Positions 33,370 through 42,897 of a stretch of DNA of 64,000 nt are shown piece after piece. Within the stretch, counting starts at the first letter, position 1; each line of letters opens with the position of its first letter. Location: the NCBI GenBank assembly GCA_933228895.1, contig OW121850.1, positions 29,831,773-29,895,772 on the forward strand, in the 5' to 3' direction. The position numbers were made by a program, and so were the translations under genes. This DNA is from Platycnemis pennipes. Taxonomy: Eukaryota; Arthropoda; Insecta; Odonata; Platycnemididae. Below the pieces are notes generated by a model that had not been told where the DNA came from, made no database searches, and saw nothing but the letters and a program-made list of their open reading frames with translations.

Positions 33370-33848
33370 ATATATCGCATGATTGTCGACCCCTTGGTCT
33401 TGTGGGTCAACTGTCTGTATGCGGTCACACCACCTGGCCTGCGATCCACCCGCATGTTTGTCGTGTGCGGGGACCCGTAAGGAGGAGATGGGGATCCTGG
33501 AGGGTGAGGTTCATGGTTCCCAGCCTATTGTCGGATGCCCGGTATGGACTACGAGCCAACACCCCTATTTGGCCCCGGATTCACTGTAAACGGGCGGCCG
33601 GGAGCTAGCGGCGGCCGGGAGCTAGCCACGGCCGGGAGCTAGCCACGGCCGGGAGCTAGCCACTCCCGGTCAATCGGCTTCCGATACGTTAGGAGTGCCA
33701 GGGAGGTGGGGGTCTGCGTAGGGCGGTCTGAGATGTACGAGTTCGGTGGGCCCGTGCATCGAAGATCCAACTCGAAACAGGCAACCACCTCTAGGGTGCT
33801 ATATCCCATCGGGTAGCCCTGGCGACCGCACCGGTTTGCGGTGCGACG
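33370..33848 (+). mobile_element. GC-rich retroelement 5' region, copy 3, with 17-18 bp tandem repeat
   Basis: Shares gacccgtaaggaggagatgg, gtaaacgggc, ctcccggtcaatcggct and the tail cgcaccggtttgcggtgcg with copy 1. It lacks the CCCCTGCGGG start. At 33592-33668 it holds four copies of ggccgggagctagccac, where copy 1 has one. The Transib terminus begins exactly at its right edge. Confidence 0.6.
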
Positions 33849-35110
33849 CACAGTGGGGTCAAATCGCAATTCGCCGGACAAAAGTCCAATACTGCTTTTT
33901 ATGAGATGTCTTGAAACTTGGCACATATACACCCAAATGATCTGTGATTATGGAATGGTAAGTCATTTTTCATAGGTATAACCCGTTACTTAGATACAGA
34001 GGGTGGTTGGTAGCGGGCTCCTGACAATGCGATCGCCTTTTCACCATCCTTTCCTTAACCACTCACCCATCCCCACGAATTCGTCACTACAGCACCTTTG
34101 ACCAAACTTTCTTTGCCGATTGTTCGTTTCAAGCAAAATTCTTAGTCCTCGCACGAATCGTAACCATCATCGTAGTTTGATTCTATGCTTCTTCTTTGTC
34201 TTCTATTAGTAATACTTCTCGTAATTCCTTCGGAGGCCTCATATGAGTCTTCGCAGTCAATGATATGATGGAGGAAAGCAACAGATGGGGCGTGATCAAA
34301 AGTCTTTTGAATAGGTCCTCAATGGTGGCCATCCTGGAGTGTTTCCGCTTGAATCTTACTCGAAATTTCATGGCGTCCTTATTACGGGCCTCCATCGCCT
34401 CTTCGGATAGCTGGCCTAAGGGGAGAATTGCCCCTTTCGAAAAATCCGCGCCATTTACGAGTATTTTATGGACCGTGGTTGGCATATAGGACAATGAATA
34501 ACATCCCGAAATCCAATTTTATAAATCGTCAATCTGCCTTTGCAAATAATTATTTTCTGCCTTGGCAATTTCCTTCGTCTCTTTGAGCCACTGAAGACAA
34601 ATAGTCCGGCAAAATCTGATGGACGACGGACACGGATTTGCCCCTGGTAATCACAGCTAAAACGGAAAGTATTAATATTGCCCGTTTGTATTATATGCGA
34701 ATTAGCCAAAGATAAATACGCTTGAATCTCTTACCTGAAGAATCATTTACCAAAGAAAGTGGCACTAGGGATCTCATGAATAACAATTAATCTAACGAAT
34801 CTGCTCGTTCTTACAGTTTTTTATATTGGGCGTGGCCCGAACTTCCATGAAACCCGTACTTGCATATTAAAGTGCAATTTACTTCATCGCTGGAGGTTTG
34901 CGCTGTAGGTACGCACTGCAGTACCCGTGAGACCGTGTGATTGATTAAATATTGAAGATTCACTTCACACATGTTTTCGGTTATACTTATTCCATCGGGG
35001 TATGCCGCATCGGGGATACAGCTCGTGTCCGTGACTAAGAAAGGAGCTTCTAAGGGTATTATACTGACTATTAGATCAGTGTGGACCAAACCTCCTAAGG
35101 TGACATCTCC
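33849..35110 (-). mobile_element. Transib (RAG1-like) transposon remnant
   Basis: The terminus CACAGTGGGGTCAAATCG at 33849 follows CGACG (33844-33848). Transib ends start with a CACWRTG-type heptamer like V(D)J signal sequences, and Transib inserts at CGNCG-like 5-bp targets. The flank fits inside the GC-rich element (copy 1 has gtgcggcg at the same point). The other terminus was not found. Transposase pieces on the minus strand are described separately. Confidence 0.7.
34183..35089 (-). pseudogene. Transib transposase, internally deleted
   Basis: 35089-34811 ends LICKYGFHGSSGHAQYKKL; family proteins have a GFDGSSGH-type motif whose D matches the first catalytic aspartate of RAG1, so here it reads H. 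LFMRSLVPLSLVND and a GT-AG pair (about 34739-34663) follow, then in another frame PCPSSIRFCRTICLQWLKET (34640-34560) and QIDDL, joined directly to SYMPTTVHKILV (34494). The end has ILPLGQLSEEAMEARNKDAM; the E in EARNK aligns with RAG1 E962. A few hundred residues between are missing. Family assignment is from memory of these motifs. Confidence 0.68.
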
Positions 35111-35449
35111 GTCAGCACATTAGGACTTTCATTCCATTTGAAAGCACTCTCCTTGCCCTACTAAGAGTAGTTGTGATTGAAAATGATTCCGAAAATTATT
35201 CAAATGACAAATTTACTTCGGTTACGAGTGCACTGAATGGAATACACTGAAGAACATATGGACACTACTCACTACCCTTCTTTCGAGCCAATATCCTCGC
35301 AAAATCTTCAGTATAGAATCTTTAGAAATCAGTGACAGCATGAAAAGCCTGAAAATATTATACTCGAGGAGTTATTATCCACACAACATGAACGCGTGCG
35401 ACGTCCAAGGGAATTCCACACATCCCTCACGTGTGCCTAAAGATCTTCT

Positions 35450-36126
35450 TCTGCTCGGATATTATCAGCCGTTCTCTCCTGCGCCATCAATCCCCATACA
35501 TTTTCGATGACATTGAGGTTATACTTACTTAACTTATTGGTGATCGTGCTGGCCAGTCAATCACATTAATATGAGTATGTTGGGCAAAAAAATGACGTAC
35601 AACGTTGCCTCGGTGCACTGGTGAATTGTCATGGACAAACGTCACCTCCTCACCCTCGGGCACTATTTCTGCTTTGAAGGGAAGTAAATGTTCTTCCAAT
35701 ATTTCGGCATAATTTGCCGCTGTCATTCTTTTTGGGGTTTTTACCAATGGGCCCGGACCAGCAGCGGTTATTGCCCCCCCAAAAACTAATGGTAATGTGA
35801 CCAGAACTTGGTTGCCGAATAATGTTTTGTGGGTCATACCTAGAAGAGAAATCGTAAGTAACAATTTATTTAAATGATCCATACAAAACTCAGTGATAAT
35901 GAATGCGTTTAATGAAGAATTTTTGCCATTAAGTGTGATTGTTCATAAAGTATATAGTTCAGAATATTAATTAGTAAATTAACTAGATTTTGGGGCACTG
36001 ATTAGGACTTCTAACGTCATCGCTACATTTTCCAAAGACTGGCCGGCGGCTACCATTCCAACCATTTGGCCTCTCAAATAGGCAGAGGTTTCACCTCGAT
36101 TCCCTCTCGGCATTATGAAGAATGGA
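35450..36126 (-). pseudogene. Tc1-like transposase remnant
   Basis: The N-terminus at 36126 (MPRGNRGETSAYLRGQMVGM, then VAAGQSLENVAMTL) is a helix-turn-helix start. 35810-35530 carries LVFGGAITAAGPGPLV, ANYAEILEEHLLP, TFVHDNSPVHRG (second D) and NVIDWPARSP. A frameshift leads to LNVIENVWGLMAQERT (about 35525-35475; catalytic E). The first catalytic D region is deleted between the two parts. It is different from the 3.3-kb Tc1 element at 15-18 kb in sequence. Confidence 0.75.
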
Positions 36127-36169
36127 CGACTGACGGTTGAGGGATTTTCGTCGAAAGTCATACTAGTAT

Positions 36170-37241
36170 CATAGTAGTGTCTACACTCTTAAAAATCAGA
36201 TGCGGCTGCAAGCAATGCATCGTTGAATTGGATCATACGGTCAGAACCCATCTCAATATTTTGCTGGAGCTGCGCACACTAAGCATCCTCTAGCAGAAAA
36301 GAATTAGTAATATTATAACATTAAAAGATCTAGAGGCACAAATGAGAGATATGTGGAATTCCGTAGGATATCATCCATGATTATTTGAAGCTTTTTGATC
36401 CAGAAAAATCCACCTTCAAGGTACTGGACGCTGAGGTAGGCGCTAAAAAATATTGAAAATATCAAATAAAAATTTTTTTATGAGTAAGCCTGAGCTTGGG
36501 TTTATTCTCATTTTTTGCCTCAATATATGCTTCCGGGTTCATTGAAAATTTTTAATTAATTTACTCGTAAAAACGTTGCCATCATTTCCTAACACATACT
36601 GGAATCTTTTATTGATATCTGTGAATGAAGTAGACGACAACTTTACTAACGGGTGTTCCTTGTTTACCAAACTGTAATTTCAAGCTGATTAGCGCTTTCG
36701 CCACGAAAGGTGGGTAGCCCACACGCGGATTTATTTCCTTTTCTTTGTGACGTGTGGGGATATATCGCAGGCCCCCAAAAACCCACTCCCTTGAACACGA
36801 AATGCTGGAATTTTTATAAATAGCCTCCTAATGTTTTAATGAATTTTCATCAGAATATGGCATATTTATGGAACCAGGGTTAATTTAATTGACCAGCCAG
36901 AGGTTAAAATAACATGCTAAAACTCATAATGGCGTGTCATAGACTGCATGCCCTGGAATGTGTAGGTGCTTCTTTTCACCTCTCAACTAGACGATACTCT
37001 CCAGTTTCTTGGATAATCGGAACCGTCTTCCTCCATTGCTTTTTGCATAAGATTTTCCCGAAGGTTACAAGAGTTTGGGAGGTAGCAGTTAAATTGCACG
37101 CGCCGTGTGCTACAAAATATTTCCCCTTCGCTTCGTCAACGCGCCCCTTTACCTCCACTCTCTTCTTTATCCTGTGATACGGACTACTGCACCCATCTTC
37201 TTACGTTCTACCAACATTACAATATTTATTTAGGCTATTGA
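36170..37241. other. Intergenic, unassigned
   Basis: No family motif on either strand. 36690-36790 is G/C-richer (cacacgcgg, ctttgtgacgtgtgggg). Open frames at 36914-37177 (+) and 36976-37158 (-) overlap each other and give no recognisable product. Confidence 0.4.
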
Positions 37242-37811
37242 ATGGTGTCTGGAGCGGTGGCGCTGCAAAGCAATGCACATTTACTTTCGCGTATGACTGT
37301 ACGCCGTCGTCCGTGGTCTTTTGCGCTAGATCGACTCCCCGACAAGGTGTTTGTCGGTTATGAATCAGTACCTTTACGACCACTCATACCGGCTCCCATG
37401 CGCTGCTTCCAGTGCCAGCGCTTCGGTCACATCGCAACGCGATGTGAGGGCAAGTCCATCTGCCCGCGCTGCGGCCTGGAGGATCATAAGGGTGCTGGGT
37501 GCTCAAAAGAGCCTCGCTGTGTGAACTGCGAGGGCGATCATCCAGTTTACTCTAGAAAGTGTCCCAAACTATTGGAGAAACGGAAGATTATGGAGATGAA
37601 AACGCTGGCCAAGTCTACAGATTTCGAGGCCAGGAAGAAGTATAGGGCCATGATCGCCCCAACTTTTTCCAAGTCCTTTGCCTCTGTTGTGACTCCAGCA
37701 GTGCCGAAAAGCATAATAGGTACTCAAACGGAAGCAGTTACCCAGAAGCCCACAGAAAAAGAATCAGGCAAGCTAGCAAAGGCTCTTAAACCACCAGACA
37801 AAATAACGTAA
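37242..37811 (+). pseudogene. LINE ORF1 gag with three CCHC knuckles
   Basis: After an RRRPWSFALDRLPDKVFVGY lead it carries CFQCQRFGHIATRC, CPRCGLEDHKGAGC and CVNCEGDHPVYSRKC: three zinc knuckles in the order typical of jockey/R1-type gag. A Lys/Glu-rich tail with KRKIMEMKTLA and a Pro/Thr-rich end follows, to a stop at 37811. The start is internal, since family gags have about 200 more residues upstream. The final 190 codons are free of stops, so decay is recent or mild here. Gag binds the element RNA. Confidence 0.8.
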
Positions 37812-38089
37812 TCAGCGTGGGTTCCTTCATTAAGTCCCCACAAAAATCCGAAACCGGGGTAACACGCAAAACGCGTGAGAAGACGCCATCCCCCGTACCA
37901 TCCAGCTAAAAAAAAAGGGCTGGAACAAATGAGGGAGGACGAAAGTCTCTCGGAGACAAATCCTCGTCGCCAGACAAAAAGGCAAGAAGAATCGCCTTAG
38001 ACGCTGGCCACTCTTGTATTCGGAGTCTGACTCTTGCCTTTTAAATTTATTTTTTTAATTGTATTTTATTCCCCTTTTTTAATATTTAA

Positions 38090-38560
38090 TGGCTTTTATT
38101 TTACAGTGGAACTGTAACGGTTTTTATCGCCATAAGGAGGAGCTGGGCATTTTAATACGTGATTTTAACCCCTCTTGTATATGACTACAAGAGACCCATT
38201 TCAAAAGTACGGACAAGGGTATTTTAAATGGTTTTAACGTTATTAGATGGGACGACACTAGTGTTCATCTTGCCCAGGGTGGAGTGGCGGTTGCTACTCG
38301 GGAGGCCCTTTACACCTCCCGAGTGCAGCTGAACAGGCCTTTCCAGGCGGTCGCAGTGACGGTGCATGCCCCGGAGGCAATGGCGTTATGTAACGTCTAC
38401 TTGCCGGAGGGGGCCCCGGTCACTCGATCCAATTTACAAGCCCTTGTTCTTCAGTTGCCCAGACTTTTATCTTATCTGGTGATTTAACGCTCATGATACC
38501 CTCTGGGGTAGTACGCGGTCAGTGTGACCGTAGGGGGCGTATTTTATCGCCCACTACCCA
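38090..38560 (+). pseudogene. LINE ORF2 endonuclease N-terminus
   Basis: FILQWNCNGFYRHKEELGIL opens an APE endonuclease. CI.LQETHF carries the QET metal-binding motif, with a TGA in place of a residue at 38180. GGVAVATREAL and LCNVYLPEG follow. The GDFNAHDTLWG motif (about 38480) needs a one-base correction. It stops after about 155 codons. Confidence 0.78.
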
Positions 38561-38815
38561 AAGTGATTTCATCCCAAAAGTCCTTCATTCGCAGTGTAAG
38601 GGCCACAAGCTGGATTATATGGAAAACCTTGAAATCTTTTTGTATTCCAAAAAATGTAATGTATGTGTGCTGAATGATATGCTCCCTTCCCAATCTCCTC
38701 TCCAAACCGTACCTTCCCCCCCTCCCCCTCCTGTGATACAATTCCTTACAATGCTCGCTCAAATGTACCCGCTTCCCCACTCCCACCTTTGACCAAGCAT
38801 ACACTTCCGAAGACA
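38561..38815. other. Junction between LINE and gypsy remnants
   Basis: About 250 bp that belong to neither. The + strand has an 89-codon open frame (HKLDYMENLEIFLYSKKCNV) with no family motif. It includes a C-run (ccttccccccctccccctcc) at 38711. Confidence 0.35.
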
Positions 38816-39555
38816 ATCCTGCCCCGTATCATGGACTCTTCTTGTGCCTCAGCTCTACCATAGCCACAATTTTTTACGAGCCTTCTACGATCAGCGAGAA
38901 AGTCCTCAAAACTTTCTCCCTCCTGCACCCGCTGCTCGAAGATGAAGCGTTCGAGTGTTTCATTGACTTTAGGTGATATATAGGCCTCGAACGCTTTCTT
39001 CACCGCTGAATAACTGACTTTATCGGAGTCGTTTAGGGTGAAAATGGAGAATAACTGCTGTGCCACCCCTCCTAATATATTAAGCAGCAGAGCTACTTTG
39101 ACTTTGTCCGGCCTTTCGTCACACTTGGTGGCGATCAAAAAAATTTTCGAATTCTCTGACAACATTAAGTCAGTCTACGTAGGCAGTGGCAGCTTCAAAA
39201 TCCACCATGAGGGGTAATTTCACGTAATAACTCGCCATGTCGAAAATATGATCGTAAGGCTCTTTAGCACTCACGTGGTCGCACTATCTCTTGACTACAG
39301 TTCGCATATTACACTTATGTTCGTTTCTATTGTTCCACATGATTGCGCCATGCTATAATTCTCTGACAAATGGTATAAACTTGACACCAATACTTTTATA
39401 CGACGTGATTTATTAAGATACTAGTCACACAATAATACCAGTCCTGTTGCACAACATATCACTGGAAGAGCAGTGCCGGAATTCCTGATTACATGCTTGC
39501 CAACTTAGGGATTCATACACCAGGTTAGCCAACCTCAGAAGCTATTGCTACAACG
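38816..39555 (-). mobile_element. Ty3/gypsy element B: 5' LTR, primer site and gag
   Basis: The LTR is about 39351-39555 (minus strand, start CGTTGTAGC, end AATTATAGCA). A TGGCGCAATCA primer site (39340-39350) follows; it is close to the TGGCGCAGTCG used by many gypsy elements. Gag starts at ATG 39238 and reads MASYYVKLPLMVDFEAATAY, then with a stop and a shift VKVALLLNILGG, VSYSAVKKAFEAYISPKVNE, GESFEDFLADRRRLVKNCGY, ending at RIVFG near 38820. It is inserted in gypsy element A. Its 3' part is lost. Confidence 0.72.
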
Positions 39556-40794
39556 GGTGCCCTGAAATCGAAATTTTCTCCACCCGCTCATTAAGGTGGG
39601 TGCGTTGAATCTCATCAATGGTATCAACACACAAATCAACAGAATAGCACGACAATGACGGCGTATCTGATTCACTATCAATCACTTCAACCTGGCGCAC
39701 GTTTTTCACTCTGGCATAATGAATCACTTCGCTATCTCGTGCAAATTTTGCACACTTTCTCCCAAAAGCTGGGCACTCACGCGGGGCATGTGTCGTCTGA
39801 CACCTGTTTCACCGAAATTTTTTAATTTCAGCTCCTTTTCCGTCACTTCACTTTCCCCTCCGCTGGAACTTGTTCCCAAGTTACCTCGATTGCGGTGTCC
39901 TTTCCTCTTCTTGTGCACCACGTCAATCTGGAATATCCTCTCTGGTGCCAGCTGTGGAGTCTCTGATTTGCTTGGCCTGTCTTCGACTCTGCTCAAACGT
40001 TCTGCAATGGGCTGCGGCTTTATCCATTCTGAGGTCCTCCTATTGCAACAAGGCCTGCACCGTCTTGTCTCGGACCCCAAAGACAATCCTACCTCGCAGC
40101 ACGGAGTCCTCCTGTGGCTCGGGTCGTGCAAATCCACAATTCTTTATCAGTCTTCTGCAGTCGGCGAAGAAGTGTTCAAAACTTTCGCCTTCCACTTGGA
40201 CCCTCTCATTAAACACAAAGCGCTCAGAGGTTTCATTTATCTTGGGAGCTACATAGTTCTCAAATACTTTCTTAACGGTGGAGTAGGATTTTATTTCTGC
40301 CTCTGTGATTGTAAACGTATCGAAAAAGGCTAGCGCTTTTACCCCCAAAACATTGAGCATGAGGGCTATTTTAACTTTTTCCTCCTCCCCATCTCGCTTG
40401 GTGGCAGTGAGAAAATACTCAAACTCTAGCACAAAATTGGTCCAGTCAACATATGCGTGCTGACTATCGAAGTCCTCGCTAGTAGGCAACTTCACATACT
40501 CGGCCATTATAACGTTAGCGTGAACTCTCGGCGGCGTGGTTTTCTTCTTCTCCCGTATTTAGTTAAAGTCGAACTTCCCGAACAGTTAAATCACTCCACA
40601 CGACTGCACCATGTTGTATTAAGTTATGTAAATGGGGATGCAAGTCTAAAATAAGCGTGCACGTTTTTAATAACGTCCACCATTATCAATACACTGTGTT
40701 ACAATACCGGGTTTGCCGTAAGTACACTGGCCCAGGATGGCCAACTCACACCTACTACATAAACGTTAGTCAACCTACTAGGTTGACTACAACA
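39556..40794 (-). mobile_element. Ty3/gypsy element A: 5' LTR, primer site, gag and start of protease region
   Basis: The LTR is 40612-40794 (183 bp; minus strand TGTTGTAGTC .. AATACAACA). Primer site TGGTGCAGTCG is at 40601-40611. Gag runs from ATG 40507 to 40040: MAEYVKLPTSEDFDSQHAYV, VKIALMLNVLG, YSTVKKVFENYVAPKINETS, GESFEHFFADCRRLIKNCGF. A basic linker (HKKRKGHRNRG) and VIDSESDTPSLSCYSVDL follow to about 39560, where element B begins. It is related to B but distinct. It is inserted in a copia gag sequence at 40795. Confidence 0.75.
40040..40507 (-). CDS. gypsy element A gag, intact N-terminal frame
   Basis: 155 codons without a stop: MAEYVKLPTSEDFDSQHAYV at the start, then the capsid-like region (ATKRDGEEEKVKIALMLNVL, ETSERFVFNERVQVEGESFE) to RGRIVFGVRDKTVQALLQ. 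This is the packaging protein of a Ty3/gypsy retrotransposon. The frame then shifts near 40040, so a full gag is not encoded. Start chosen as the first ATG after the primer site. Confidence 0.7.
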   Translation of the reverse strand: MAEYVKLPTSEDFDSQHAYVDWTNFVLEFEYFLTATKRDGEEEKVKIALMLNVLGVKALAFFDTFTITEAEIKSYSTVKKVFENYVAPKINETSERFVFNERVQVEGESFEHFFADCRRLIKNCGFARPEPQEDSVLRGRIVFGVRDKTVQALLQ

Positions 40795-41430
40795 TCTCTC
40801 GATTTAGCATTCAGCAGTGTAGGACATTCTCTCGCTGCGTGCCCCGTTTTATGACATGTGAAACATTCAAAGTTTGGCCTAGAATTGTTGGAACTTCCAG
40901 GGTTGGACACTTAGGTTGTTGCTTCTTAGCCACGAATCCCTTCGATTCCTGGTTGGAACGTCTATCTTCTCTGCTCATCTTGATCCTGGCATCCTCAGCA
41001 CAGGCATGATGTACTTCACAGACAGTTTAGTATTCCTGGTTAGAGGCCTCAAACATTCACTAAACTCCTCGGCCAAACCCATCAAGATGACTAAGGCCAA
41101 GGTTCGGTCAGAAATTCAACCAACCCCGTTGTTGACAGTTCACGATGAGCACTCGTCACTTGTTAATGTATTTTGTCACATTAGTTTTGTCATCTCTCTC
41201 TATCCGAAGAAGTTGCTTCATCATAACTAACTGCTGGAACTCGTCTCTCTCAAAACTGAGTCCTTAAGATTTCCCAAGCCTCTTTTACACTCCTAAACAA
41301 CTTTTCTGTTATGCTACGGTACAACAAATTTGATGAAAGCTCCATCAGGTGCTTCACCTTTGATTAAGAGAATACTATTACAACTCTTAAAGTGAATGAA
41401 TTACTCATGTTATGGAAAGAAGCAGTTGCC
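40795..41430 (-). pseudogene. copia gag fragment
   Basis: Minus strand with several stops: MELSSNLLYRSITEKLFRSV, KEAWEILRTQF, then LALVILMGLAEEFSECLRPL and a CCHC knuckle FECFTCHKTGHAARECP at about 40870-40830. This is the layout of a Ty1/copia gag. The knuckle end is where gypsy A is inserted. It is different from the copia pol remnant at 10-11 kb in position; whether it is the same family is unknown. Confidence 0.6.
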
Positions 41431-41540
41431 ATACAAAGCAGCAGCCTAAGAAATTACTAATATTCAGTATTGCAAGGGTAATGGTGGACAAAATCACCTT
41501 CTTCCAATGTTAAAACTAAGCACAACTAACCAAGACTCAC

Positions 41541-42835
41541 CAAAAATTTTCTATAATCCTTATCACAGGAAATCGCTGCCTCAAAATCAATAATTTCCTC
41601 CATCGTCTCCATTGGAAGACTATGTCTAAGCTCCATTTCTGGAGAAAATGTTTCTCGGTTTGCCTCAGCTTGTGACTTCAAGTGAAAAGCTACTGCTTGA
41701 ATGGCCTCCAATATCTCCGCCTTATCCTGGCTCATCTGCCGTTTGATTTCTCTCTTGAACTCCGCAATTTCACTCCGAATGAGCGACTTTATTTCTGTAA
41801 TGAATGGGAAGAAATAACAATGAAAGCTACCATCTGCTACTAGCTACCATCAATTTAAAGAATATAGAAGAAATTCAGCCACTATAGATAGTAATGCCAT
41901 TTCTTACCATCCAAAGCAGAATCTTTTGTCCTGCTGTCAGAGACAGTTGTATTTAATCTCTCAGCCTCTGCCATCACCTTCCGCCCAACACTTTTGTTTG
42001 TTGTATCCCCAAACGCCTAAAAGACAAAAAAGTAGAGTACTCAAAACAGCTTCCTTTTGTAGCTATGGCTGAGGAAAAATAGGATGGAATATGCTAACCA
42101 ATGCACTAAATGGACAAGACGAGTATTGTTAATCCCTTGGGCAACTAGTTTCGATAATGAGATACTCACTCCAGCAACAACAGCAGTCCTAGGCTTGGGT
42201 ATTGGGGTCCTGGGTAGCTTTTTCAACGAACTGGACTTACTAATACTGTAGCTGCAAAGAAAAATCGGACCATGTTCAATTAACATCTACAGCAGGAATT
42301 ATGATTGCATATTCTTGATTAATACCTGAAGGTGAAGGAGGATCACTTCAACAATCTTCCTCGGAAATGTCACTCTCAGTCTGTGGCTCATTAGGATAAT
42401 GAAAATCCTTAACCTTCTTTTTTCTCTTTGTCACCCCCCCTCGTTGCATAAAAAACCTTTCCAGATCAGAGTAATCACAGTCTGCCACCTGGATCTCAAG
42501 CTGCGTAGCAGCAATTATGTCATCTGAATAATATCAAGAATGGAATACGAATATTATAACCATTGGGCTATGAAAAAGTAACATCAAGAGCTTACAAAGA
42601 ATATCATACCAAATTCAGAAGTGACGAACTTCAGTTTTATTCGTTCCCATGAGTTGCATGGATTCTGTTCCCTTCTTATCATCCGCTGCACTACAGGAGC
42701 AGGAAATGCCTCGGTGGGTAAAGGGCATACGTATGACTGGGATCCATTTTTGAATACCCAACTCACAGGAATGGCCTGGAGTGTGATTTCCGAAAACGTC
42801 CTGTGGGAAAAAACTCCACAACCACCCACGGCATA
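41541..42835 (-). pseudogene. EnSpm partner gene 1 with DUF4806, five exons
   Basis: Minus-strand exons with GT-AG borders: 42835-42611 (AIPVSWVFKNGSQSYVCPLP, VVQRMIRREQNPCNSWERIK), 42523-42326 (ATQLEIQVADCDYSDLERFF, YPNEPQTESDISEEDC then a TGA), 42251-42170 (KLPRTPIPKPRTAVVAG), 42016-41908, 41794-41541 (EIKSLIRSEIAEFKREIKRQ, coiled; then LPMETMEEIIDFEAAIS and DKDYRKFL, the start of DUF4806). It stops at a donor, and the last exon is missing. Genes of this layout accompany animal EnSpm transposases. A paralogue is at 53775-55620. The first exon would lie beyond 42836, where the transposase gene now starts. Confidence 0.68.
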
Positions 42836-42897
42836 CTGAAAGTAAGATAAATAAAGATTAATTACAATAAATCCTGAAATTATTAAGTAATAATTCA

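Larger units (their letters stand above)
37242..38560 (+). mobile_element. Jockey-type LINE fragment: gag and endonuclease
   Basis: A non-LTR element on the + strand with the end of ORF1 (37242-37811) and the start of ORF2 (about 38090-38560). It lacks reverse transcriptase and is cut at 38560-38610 near the gypsy remnant. Loss of the 3' part is the reverse of normal 5' truncation, so a later deletion or insertion removed it. Confidence 0.75.

Noticed and set aside
35391..35403. gtgcgacgtcc as the missing second Transib flank
   Set aside because: It lies inside the C-terminal coding part of the Tc1 remnant and no CACTGTG end precedes it.
39719..40333. 204-codon sense-strand frame over the gypsy gag
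   Set aside because: Antisense to a recognisable gag with zero domain evidence.
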